Below, piece after piece: positions 1 through 4,734 of a stretch of DNA of 6,507 nt. Each line of letters opens with the position of its first letter. Position 1 is the first letter of the stretch. Origin of the DNA: Bdellovibrionales bacterium (GTDB lineage Bacteria > Bdellovibrionota > Bdellovibrionia > Bdellovibrionales > UBA1609); contig JAGRAG010000255.1 of the NCBI GenBank assembly GCA_020435025.1, forward strand, positions 1 to 6,507. The letters are read 5' to 3'. A program made the position numbers and the translations under genes. The notes beneath the pieces were generated by a model. It made no database searches and was not told the origin of the DNA. It saw nothing but the letters and a program-made list of their open reading frames with translations.

Positions 1-65
1 TTTCAATATATCTGCACATAGCAGGGCCAATTCTTCCCTGCAAGTGGTTAAATCCTCATCTCGGT

Positions 66-103
66 GTTTTCAGTATTTTTATAATTTATAGAATGCTGAA
101 AAC
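66..103. repeat. AT-rich inverted repeat, 14-bp arms
   Basis: The arms 66-79 and 90-103 pair over 14 positions. The outer 8 bp are perfect (GTTTTCAG with CTGAAAAC), the rest include two G-T wobbles, and the loop is 10 nt. On the plus strand it is followed by GGTTTTAAG, a poor U-tract, and on the minus strand by no U-tract. It could therefore be a weak terminator for a rightward gene off the left edge, or an operator or promoter element for a leftward gene. TATAAA-like hexamers sit in the loop and inner stem. The function is undecided. Confidence 0.4.
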
Positions 104-165
104 GGTTTTAAGTATAACGCTCAATAATTTCGTCTAGTGGTAAGCAATTTCTTCTCACTAACACT

Positions 166-201
166 AAATAAAAATCATGTAATTTTTTGCTATATTTACA
201 T
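166..201 (-). terminator. Weak terminator candidate after the methyltransferase gene
   Basis: Just downstream of the stop of the leftward gene at 207-806, the minus strand carries a 6-bp stem (ATGTAA/TTACAT, 196-201 with 177-182) followed by a T-rich run GATTTTTATTT. The stem is AT-only and short, so termination strength would be low. The placement right after the stop codon is the main support. Confidence 0.3.
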
Positions 202-206
202 TCACT

Positions 207-806
207 TTAAGGCCACCACTTTGGAAGGACAGCCGGTACCGCCTTTTTATATGTAATGTATTCTGGTCCGAAAACTTCTTGAAGATATTGAGACTCACGA
301 CTCGCCAGTACGGCATTAAAGGTCATAGCAAACAACAGGCACACAGAAGTCAAAACGAATAGAGGGCCTCCCCATTCGCTAAACAGTTTCTCAAAGCGGA
401 AGAGAATAACTCCTGCCGCGCCAATCTCCACACAGTAAACTCCCAAATACAATGGATGGCGGACTTTGGAATAAATACCTCCTGTTACTAACTTCGGTGT
501 CTTTAGTGCATACCCTGTCCAGGTGAAAGCTCCCGATGCATTAAGTTTTCTCTGGGCCACGGCAACGATCATTGCACCTACCCCCATCAACCCCAGTAGG
601 GTCCAGTCCCACCAAAGGACCTGCGTCAGCTGAGACAAGGCAACTAGAAATAAGCCCACTAAAAAGCTTGCCGAGAACTTCATCAGTAACAACGTCCATC
701 TTTTTGAAAGATGAATAGACTTCTTCGGCTGGCGCATCAGTAGTCCGTAACGAATAAACATTAGAGTTATTACTAACCCTATCAATTTAAAGAGCCACAC
801 GTTCAT
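207..806 (-). CDS. Isoprenylcysteine carboxyl methyltransferase-family membrane protein
   Basis: This 199-residue integral membrane protein belongs to the ICMT/phospholipid methyltransferase superfamily, AdoMet-dependent enzymes acting on lipid or prenyl substrates at the membrane. Hydrophobic segments lie near residues 3-24, 38-60, 68-84, 117-136 and 148-168. The family signature is clear: GGIYSKVRHPLYLG (109-122) with the RHPLY core, then Glu171 and FGPEYITYKKAVP (179-191). In characterised members these C-terminal elements form the AdoMet site. The ATG start at 806 is preceded by a strong AAAGGAGG site with a 4-nt gap. The gene is divergent from the ferritin-like gene at 923 and shares a palindrome-containing gap with it. 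Bacteria rarely have prenylated CAAX proteins, so the substrate is unknown; a lipid or small hydrophobic acceptor is as likely. The family call is firm, the substrate is not. Confidence 0.88.
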   Translation of the reverse strand: MNVWLFKLIGLVITLMFIRYGLLMRQPKKSIHLSKRWTLLLMKFSASFLVGLFLVALSQLTQVLWWDWTLLGLMGVGAMIVAVAQRKLNASGAFTWTGYALKTPKLVTGGIYSKVRHPLYLGVYCVEIGAAGVILFRFEKLFSEWGGPLFVLTSVCLLFAMTFNAVLASRESQYLQEVFGPEYITYKKAVPAVLPKWWP

Positions 807-827
807 AACCCCTCCTTTAACTGATGA

Positions 828-856
828 ACAATATGCCTCGAAAATCAGGGAATGAA
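828..856 (-). promoter_or_regulatory. Candidate promoter of the methyltransferase gene
   Basis: Read leftward, a -10-like TATTGT (833..828) follows a -35-like TTCATT (856..851) at a 17-nt spacing. The -35 part lies inside the outer arm of the palindrome 851-878. A start near 821 would put the palindrome centre about 43 nt upstream, the usual position for an activator of the Crp/Fnr class. The hexamer matches are only moderate. Confidence 0.35.
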
Positions 857-878
857 ATTAACACATGTTAATTTCATT
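851..878. promoter_or_regulatory. 28-bp palindromic operator, Crp/Fnr-type core
   Basis: Arms AATGAAATTAACA (851-863) and TGTTAATTTCATT (866-878) are perfect reverse complements around a 2-nt CA centre. The inner TTAACACATGTTAA (858-871) has the form TTAAC-N4-GTTAA, the same geometry as the FNR-type TTGAT-N4-ATCAA site but with different half-site bases. It lies in the gap between divergent genes, one of which is co-oriented with a Crp/Fnr-family regulator gene two places downstream. I infer that this regulator binds here and controls both directions. The palindrome itself is directly visible; the binding protein is inference. Confidence 0.7.
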
Positions 879-892
879 TTATTTTTTCTGCA

Positions 893-898
893 TAGAAT
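893..898 (+). promoter_or_regulatory. Candidate -10 element of the hydrolase-regulator operon
   Basis: TAGAAT (893-898) matches TATAAT at five of six positions. There is no good -35 hexamer about 17 nt upstream (870-875 reads AATTTC, inside the palindrome arm). Lack of a -35 is common at activator-dependent promoters. A start near 905-906 would place the palindrome centre (864.5) close to -41, the class II activator position. The resulting leader is short, about 17 nt, but still includes the AGGAGG ribosome site at 910-915. Confidence 0.45.
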
Positions 899-922
899 CA
901 CAGCCAACCAGGAGGTTGTTAA

Positions 923-1717
923 ATGAATGTCAGAAAATTTCATCTCAATACGAATAGGGAATTGCAATTAAATTGGCTCCCACAGCGTCCCTTTTTAGGA
1001 CTGTGGTTTCTCAGCTATGCCTTGCATGTCGCCGACGCAGAAAGTTTTATTATCCGTACTTGCGGGCAAACACTGAGTTCAACAACGCCCTGGGCTCTTA
1101 AGAAAAGACTACATCTGTGCTTTGGACAAGAAGCACAACATGCCATATCTCATGAAAAAATTTATAAAAAAGCAGTCCATCAATTGAATTGGTTGAAGGG
1201 CTATCTGTTCGTACACAGGTGGATATGTTATAAAGCGCTTCCTTTAATTCTGAATCAAAAAATTCTCCTTGTTGTAGCGGCATCACTTGAACAAATGAAC
1301 ACTAAAATCTCTTTATGGTCTCTAGAGCAAAACAGTCTCTCACAGGCCACAGACTCCGAAATGCGCAATCTAATGGAGTGGCACTTTTACGAAGAAGTCG
1401 AGCACCGAGAGGTCGTATTTGATCTCTTAGAACGCGAGAATATTCCAAAATGGCAATTGATCGTAGGTTCTTCTATAACCGCTCTTAACTTCTTTTTCTG
1501 GACAACGATGACCGCTTTTTTTATGGCGGTAACCCAAAAAATTGAACTAAAAGGAATAGGTTTAGGAAAACTTTTTACCCTTTTGATTCAATCAAGTTTC
1601 AAACTTTGTAAAAAAGACTATCACCCTAGTCATGAAGATATCCGTATAATAGATATTTACTATGGATCTAACTACAGAAACTCGTCGGTTACTCAACCGC
1701 TTTGTCGTACTACCTAA
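923..1717 (+). CDS. Ferritin-like predicted metal-dependent hydrolase (PF10118 type)
   Basis: This 264-residue protein matches the pattern of the 'predicted metal-dependent hydrolase' family (PF10118/COG3687). Visible candidate metal ligands form two helical sets: Glu40, then E70-A-Q-H73-x3-H77; and Glu123, then W-H154-F-Y-E157-E158-V-E160-H161 in the block EWHFYEEVEHREVVFD (152-167). This E/ExxH-like arrangement resembles di-iron ferritin-like folds. A hydrophobic segment at about 177-202 suggests membrane association, and the family-typical YHPSHED lies at 233-239. The ATG at 923 has a strong AGGAGG site 7 nt upstream. Its last 56 nt overlap the Crp/Fnr-family gene that starts at 1662, implying co-transcription and probable translational coupling. 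The biochemical reaction of the family is not established; a lipid-linked oxidase or hydrolase is conceivable given the divergent membrane methyltransferase. Confidence 0.85.
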   Translation: MNVRKFHLNTNRELQLNWLPQRPFLGLWFLSYALHVADAESFIIRTCGQTLSSTTPWALKKRLHLCFGQEAQHAISHEKIYKKAVHQLNWLKGYLFVHRWICYKALPLILNQKILLVVAASLEQMNTKISLWSLEQNSLSQATDSEMRNLMEWHFYEEVEHREVVFDLLERENIPKWQLIVGSSITALNFFFWTTMTAFFMAVTQKIELKGIGLGKLFTLLIQSSFKLCKKDYHPSHEDIRIIDIYYGSNYRNSSVTQPLCRTT

Positions 1718-2237
1718 GGTGGAGTGGCTTAAGATCATTCCCTATTTGCGATTAACATCCATCAAAGAAGGCGAGCATGTGTTTCGTGAACAGGATGACT
1801 GTGAAAATATCTATCTCGTCTTAAAAGGAATTTTCCAAATCTATTATAGTACTGAAAATGGCGATGAAAAAATCAAACGTTTCATTGGCACAGGAGAAAG
1901 CCTTTCACCTTTACCATCCATTATCCGCAAAAAGCCTGCCTGTTATAGCGCCAAAGCTTTGGAAAACTCTGTTGTCGCTTATATAAGCTACACCGACTTA
2001 GAGACACTCACACAAAAAAGTCATCATTGGGAAAGAGTCTACAGAAAAGGGATCGAAGAGGCCCTGGCGACTCGAGAGGACCGAGAATACGAACTTTTCA
2101 CGTTCACCCCTCAAGAAAGATACGAGAAATTTCGCAAGACCTACCCTCAACTCAATGACAGGTTGCCTCAGTATTTAATTGCTTCCTATCTAGGAATCAC
2201 ACCTGTTTCACTCAGTCGCATTCGATCTCGAAAATAA
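1662..2237 (+). CDS. Crp/Fnr-family transcriptional regulator
   Basis: This 191-residue regulator has an N-terminal cyclic-nucleotide-binding-like beta-roll (about 15-115; the block SIKEGEHVFREQDD followed by IYLVLKGIFQIYY is typical) and a linking helix (about 116-145). A C-terminal helix-turn-helix follows, with YLIASYLGITPVSLSRIRSR (171-190) as recognition region; the protein stops right after it. The beta-roll lacks an obvious conserved cAMP phosphate-binding Arg motif and there is no N-terminal Cys cluster as in FNR, so the ligand is unknown. The ATG at 1662 lies inside the upstream gene (56-nt overlap) with no clear ribosome site. I keep it because the N-terminal helix fits the family; a GTG at 1719, right after the upstream stop, would delete that helix. 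The likely target is the palindrome at 851-878, giving autoregulation of its own operon. Confidence 0.88.
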   Translation: MDLTTETRRLLNRFVVLPKVEWLKIIPYLRLTSIKEGEHVFREQDDCENIYLVLKGIFQIYYSTENGDEKIKRFIGTGESLSPLPSIIRKKPACYSAKALENSVVAYISYTDLETLTQKSHHWERVYRKGIEEALATREDREYELFTFTPQERYEKFRKTYPQLNDRLPQYLIASYLGITPVSLSRIRSRK

Positions 2238-2258
2238 AATAAGAAACTATAAAAGAAG

Positions 2259-2334
2259 TGGCGCAGCGGGAAGGACTCGAACCCTCAACCCTCGCATCCG
2301 AAGTGCGATGCTCTATCCATTGAGCCACCGCTGC
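2259..2334 (-). tRNA. tRNA-Arg (anticodon UCG)
   Basis: Read leftward, a full cloverleaf folds over 76 nt. The acceptor GCAGCGG pairs with CCGCTGC, the D stem GCTC with GAGC, and the anticodon stem TCGCA with TGCGA around the loop CTTCGGA. The variable region is GGGTT, and the T stem GAGGG pairs with CCTTC (one G-T) around TTCGAGT. The discriminator is G and the CCA end is encoded (2261..2259). Anticodon TCG reads CGA arginine codons. The two bases before the 5' end (GC) can also pair with the G73-C74 end, so an automatic call could shift the ends by two bases; the D-arm spacing (positions 8-9 TG) fixes the register given here. It lies between the convergent regulator gene and the NYN gene, which is on the same strand. 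Confidence 0.96.
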
Positions 2335-2348
2335 GCAAACAAGGGCTT

Positions 2349-2377
2349 AACATAAAACATCGTCTCCTCAGCGGCAA
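2349..2377 (-). promoter_or_regulatory. Candidate tRNA-Arg promoter
   Basis: Leftward, TTGCCG (2377..2372) and TATGTT (2354..2349) are separated by exactly 17 nt. Each matches four of six consensus positions. Transcription would start about 8 nt before the tRNA 5' end, a normal short leader. Co-transcription from the NYN gene, whose stop is 98 nt upstream, is also possible. Confidence 0.45.
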
Positions 2378-2431
2378 TAAATTTTCCCGAAAAGGATGAA
2401 ATTTTAGGTTGCTAGCAGCTCCATGGACAGC

Positions 2432-3001
2432 TTAAGACTTTTCCGTCCCCTCTTTGGCTCCCTCTTTTTTGGGAGCTGAGGACTTTTTCTTTGTACCTCT
2501 ACGGCGGTTAGAAGATTTCTTTTTGGATTCTTCTTTGACAATATAATCTTTCGTCAAAGGAAAGTAAAAATCGGCTGCTTTTTTGACTTCCTCAGAGGTC
2601 GTCTCTGGCCAAGACCATATCTCTGTGCGGCAGCCACGCGATCTTAAATACCAGATAAGCGGTAGAAAATCCTTATCACCACCCAGGATAATGGCCACAT
2701 CCATCTTTTCAGCCATGGTCACGGCATCGATCACTAAAAAGGTATCTGCATTCTTATTTGGACGACGGATCTCCCCTCCCAGACCAGCCCAAAATGTCTG
2801 AAAATCATTGGAGATCTCTTTGTATTCGGGTTTATAGTAAAGAATTCGCAGTATCTCACGGTCTCCAACCTGCTCTAGGATCTTTTTATAGTCACTTCGG
2901 CCCTCATGGTGCTTTAAACCCGATAATTCGATATTCTCGGCATCTATGAAGATGCCCACTTTCTGGAATACTAAAACTTTAGTCGCCGTTGAGCTGCCCA
3001 T
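2432..3001 (-). CDS. NYN-domain (LabA/DUF88-like, PIN fold) putative ribonuclease
   Basis: This 189-residue cytoplasmic protein carries an NYN domain at about 12-150, part of the PIN-like nuclease superfamily. The expected acidic residues are in place: FIDAENIE with Asp20 and Asn23, NADTFLVIDA with Asp86 and Asp92, MDVAIILGGDKDF with Asp101, Asp109 and Asp111. In PIN-like enzymes these coordinate divalent metal for RNA cleavage. From about 155 to the end the protein is a low-complexity Lys/Arg/Ser/Glu tail, likely disordered and suited to nucleic-acid binding. The ATG start has a GGGAGGG ribosome site 4 nt upstream (3012..3006). It is transcribed toward tRNA-Arg and is divergent from the putative ncRNA at 3061. 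The natural RNA target is unknown; nuclease activity follows from family knowledge only. Confidence 0.87.
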   Translation of the reverse strand: MGSSTATKVLVFQKVGIFIDAENIELSGLKHHEGRSDYKKILEQVGDREILRILYYKPEYKEISNDFQTFWAGLGGEIRRPNKNADTFLVIDAVTMAEKMDVAIILGGDKDFLPLIWYLRSRGCRTEIWSWPETTSEEVKKAADFYFPLTKDYIVKEESKKKSSNRRRGTKKKSSAPKKEGAKEGTEKS

Positions 3002-3025
3002 TGGTCCCTCCCATAATGAGACGTT

Positions 3026-3054
3026 TTAAGTGTCCTCTTGTTTTTAAATATAAT
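3026..3054 (+). promoter_or_regulatory. Candidate promoter of the structured ncRNA
   Basis: A perfect TATAAT (3049-3054) follows a TTAAGT (3026-3031; three of six matches to TTGACA) at 17-nt spacing. A start near 3061 leads into the structured, non-coding stretch that ends at a strong terminator. The element lies in the 5' leader of the divergent NYN gene, so the two transcripts would begin close together. Confidence 0.5.
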
Positions 3055-3060
3055 CAATAA

Positions 3061-3296
3061 GTTAGAAGAGATTGCTTCAGGCTGACACTGCCAATATGTG
3101 TTAAAAATAGGGAATTGTAGATTGTGTTGGCACTGTCCAAGACCTGGCCTGCCTTGGACTTTGGAGCAAGAACAGGTTGGATTTGAGCTGGCACAAACTG
3201 TGAATAGACCTATAGTACCCATGTTAAAAACCTGGGCCCTGCAAATCCCATTTATCCTTTGGGCCAGGAAGAATCCCTTCCTGGCTCGCTTTTTTT
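3061..3296 (+). ncRNA. Putative structured ncRNA (or attenuated leader), family unknown
   Basis: This 413-nt gap between NYN and lipoprotein genes contains a complete-looking small transcription unit: a TATAAT promoter, about 235 nt without a credible protein gene, and a canonical intrinsic terminator. Visible structures are a stem ACTGCCAATA (3086-3095) with TGTTGGCACT (3125-3134), one C-C mismatch and one wobble; a perfect 7-bp hairpin GTCCAAG/CTTGGAC (3135-3141 with 3153-3159) with an 11-nt loop; and the terminator stem (3261-3287). A plus-strand frame at 3098-3406 crosses the terminator, has unconvincing composition and no ribosome site, so I do not call it a gene. It does not look like tmRNA, RNase P RNA or SRP RNA by their conserved motifs; I could not test 6S RNA. 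The exact 5' end is inferred from the promoter. Confidence 0.5.
3261..3296 (+). terminator. Strong Rho-independent terminator
   Basis: Stem GCCAGGAAG (3263-3271) and CTTCCTGGC (3277-3285) is a perfect 9-bp pairing around AATCC. It extends by a G-T and a G-C pair at the base (3261-3262 with 3286-3287), and is followed by GC and seven T residues (3290-3296). It is oriented rightward, and the only thing upstream on that strand within 800 nt is the proposed ncRNA. It ends 118 nt before the lipoprotein start. Confidence 0.9.
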
Positions 3297-3337
3297 GCAC
3301 TCCGAGCCTACAAATTTTTCCTTCGTTTGATTCACTG

Positions 3338-3366
3338 TGGACATTTTTCAAGACTCAGCGTAGAAA
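3338..3366 (+). promoter_or_regulatory. Candidate promoter of the lipoprotein gene
   Basis: TGGACA (3338-3343, five of six matches to TTGACA) and TAGAAA (3361-3366, four of six to TATAAT) are separated by exactly 17 nt. Transcription would begin near 3373, giving a leader of about 42 nt. It lies downstream of the terminator at 3261-3296, so the lipoprotein can be expressed independently of the ncRNA. Confidence 0.55.
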
Positions 3367-3404
3367 ACAAGAGTCGCATACCCGCATTTTGTCGACAACA
3401 CTAT

Positions 3405-3409
3405 AGGAG
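3405..3409 (+). promoter_or_regulatory. Ribosome binding site supporting a TTG start
   Basis: AGGAG lies 5 nt before the TTG at 3415. No ATG or GTG in this frame near the signal peptide has comparable spacing. The TTG start leaves a well-formed lipoprotein signal (positively charged Arg3, hydrophobic stretch, lipobox at 15-18). Confidence 0.75.
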
Positions 3410-3414
3410 TCTCC

Positions 3415-3951
3415 TTGTACCGATTTTCTTTTTTGCTTAGCCTAGTTCTTCTTTTCCTTTCGGGCTGTGCCCACGAAGTCAAGCAGGCCTGTAATGAAGT
3501 CGACTGGTATGAGATCGGTCGTAACGACGGCGCCGTTGGACGAACGGAAGACTATTTTCAAAATTACGAAAGCTATTGCCCCTCAGGCAAGATAGATCGT
3601 GTTCAGGTTCTTTATTTCCATGGAAGAGAAGCTGGCCTAAGTAGTTATTGTGACCCAAAAAACGCCTTTGAGTTAGGACACTCAGGAAAGATTCATGACC
3701 ATGTCTGCCCATTAGAATATCAGAATTCCTTTCTGCTCCACTACAATCGTGGCCTAGAATATCGGAAAATCGAGGAAACGAACTTAGCTTTGACCAAAGA
3801 GTTGCGACAGATTCGAAGCCAGTTAACGATCTCTAATCTCAACGAGCAGGTTCGAGCTGATCTTAAGAAAAAAATCGACAGCCTGGAAAACAAATTGCAA
3901 TTAAATAATGGGCAGCTTTCAAAAATTGAAGGAACTACCGTCACTCGATAG
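3415..3951 (+). CDS. DUF2799-type lipoprotein with coiled-coil tail
   Basis: This 178-residue envelope lipoprotein starts at TTG. The signal peptide (1-17) ends in lipobox L15-S-G-C18, and Ala at +2 does not signal inner-membrane retention under the E. coli rule, so an outer-membrane anchor is likely. The mature part shows the DUF2799 (PF10973) pattern: DWYEIGRNDGAVGR (30-43), a Cys/Gly-containing middle with YFHGREAGLSSYCDP (67-81), then AFELGHSGK and VCP, followed by the Y-N-R-G-L block near 109-114. Conserved Cys residues may form disulfides in the periplasm. From about 117 to 172 the sequence is charged and heptad-like, probably a coiled coil. It appears monocistronic, with its own promoter, and converges on the trmH-like gene with a 51-nt gap that shows no clear terminator. 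The molecular function of the family is unknown. Confidence 0.87.
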   Translation: MYRFSFLLSLVLLFLSGCAHEVKQACNEVDWYEIGRNDGAVGRTEDYFQNYESYCPSGKIDRVQVLYFHGREAGLSSYCDPKNAFELGHSGKIHDHVCPLEYQNSFLLHYNRGLEYRKIEETNLALTKELRQIRSQLTISNLNEQVRADLKKKIDSLENKLQLNNGQLSKIEGTTVTR

Positions 3952-4002
3952 ATGTCGACCTAGTTTATATTGGCTCGTCTTTCCCCAAAAGCCCTTTTAT
4001 GA

Positions 4003-4734
4003 CTACTCATGAGATTTTCGGGTGAGAACTTTTTGAGCCGCTCCGACACTACGGTACATGTAGTTCGCTAACAACATTTGTTTTTCTTTGTCTGTCAGCT
4101 CTCCGTGCGGTCGAAGGGACTGTCTTTTTTGGTAGATATGATAAAAAACCAAAGCTCCTGCTACAGAGATATTAAAGCTTTGAGCAAAACCGGCCATTGG
4201 CAAAATAAAACTGTCGTCAGCAAGTGAGACCATTTCCTCACTAACGCCGTCTTTTTCATTTCCTAAAACAACCGCCACTGGATGCGAATTAAAATCGATT
4301 TCATCAATGGTTTTGGTAGCTCCTAGATGCGTGCAGTAAATTTTGTAACCTCTTTTTCTTAAAAGCTGAACACAGTTAAAAGTGGATTCGTGTTTTTGAA
4401 GATCCATCCACCTTTCTGTACCTTTTGATACTCGATTGGAGTTTTTAAACCGAGCCTCCGGCTTTTCGATGATGTGAAAATCGATGAAACCAAAGGCTTC
4501 AGCACTTCTCATGACGGCTGAAACATTTCCTCGGTCATAGATATCCTCTAAAACAGGTGCGACCGAAAGGGACCGTTTCTCAATCACCGACTGAAGACGC
4601 TGAAAACGCTCTTCTTCCACTAAAGGTGTCAACTCATCGATGATCTTAGAAAAAGTCCATGAATCAGACTCGCCGAAAACAACCGGTTCTTGACGAAAAA
4701 GACGCTGAGAGGAATAGTTTTGTAAATCGGTCAT
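4003..4734 (-). CDS. trmH: TrmH/SpoU-family tRNA 2'-O-methyltransferase
   Basis: This 243-residue SPOUT-class methyltransferase transfers a methyl from AdoMet to a ribose 2'-OH in RNA; the TrmH subgroup methylates G18 of tRNAs. All three motifs are present: motif 1 NVSAVMRSAEAFG (70-82) with the catalytic-type Arg76; motif 2 VVLGNEKDGVSEE (155-167); motif 3 LPMAGFAQSFNISVAGA (178-194) with Asn188. These form the knotted cofactor site. The Q-S-F/L-N-x-S-V-A form of motif 3 and the short basic C-terminal extension favour TrmH over rRNA-acting RlmB, though N-terminal residues 1-45 are unlike E. coli TrmH. It is the third gene of the operon; its ATG overlaps the speE stop (ATGA, 4731-4734). The AAGAAGG site abuts the ATG, so translation probably depends on coupling. 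The exact target nucleotide is inference. Confidence 0.87.
   Translation of the reverse strand: MTDLQNYSSQRLFRQEPVVFGESDSWTFSKIIDELTPLVEEERFQRLQSVIEKRSLSVAPVLEDIYDRGNVSAVMRSAEAFGFIDFHIIEKPEARFKNSNRVSKGTERWMDLQKHESTFNCVQLLRKRGYKIYCTHLGATKTIDEIDFNSHPVAVVLGNEKDGVSEEMVSLADDSFILPMAGFAQSFNISVAGALVFYHIYQKRQSLRPHGELTDKEKQMLLANYMYRSVGAAQKVLTRKSHE

Larger units (their letters stand above)
1..206. other. Left-edge region, no confident gene
   Basis: No complete gene is visible. Two frames stay open at the window edge. On the minus strand the frame 69..1 reads leftward out of the window after a stop at 70-72; its codons give residues such as DEDLTTCREELALLCADILK, which look protein-like, but there is no ATG and no ribosome site, only an internal TTG at 30..28. 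On the plus strand the frame 3-137 ends at a TAG and is hydrophobic. They overlap, so at most one is real, and I recognise neither. The region also holds a 6-bp perfect hairpin (GCAGGG/CCCTGC, 21-41), a longer inverted repeat (66-103) and a weak terminator-like structure (166-201). Confidence 0.3.

Noticed and set aside
851..890. Palindrome followed by a T-rich run, resembling an intrinsic terminator on the plus strand
   Set aside because: No rightward gene ends upstream, the stem is almost all A/T with a tiny loop, and the place between two divergent starts fits an operator much better.
1645..1650. Perfect TATAAT just before the regulator start codon
   Set aside because: No -35-like hexamer at a fitting distance (1622-1627 reads CACCCT) and no TG extension; a start there would give an almost leaderless message. 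It lies in coding sequence and is probably chance.
3109..3269. Several GGA triplets in the ncRNA, as in CsrA-sequestering RNAs
   Set aside because: Five GGA in about 200 nt is only slightly more than expected by chance, and they are not placed in hairpin loops, two of them lying in stems.
2971..3351. 126-codon minus-strand frame overlapping the NYN start
   Set aside because: It overlaps the real NYN gene and its promoter area, reads antisense through the terminator, and has a Cys/Arg-rich composition without a known domain.
3098..3406. 102-codon plus-strand frame in the intergenic gap
   Set aside because: It runs through a strong intrinsic terminator, has no ribosome site at its ATG and no recognisable domain; its composition is not convincing.
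3952..4002. Possible shared terminator between the convergent lipoprotein and trmH genes (AAAAG/CTTTT near 3976-3987)
   Set aside because: The stem is 5 bp with a 2-nt loop and no proper U-tract on either strand.
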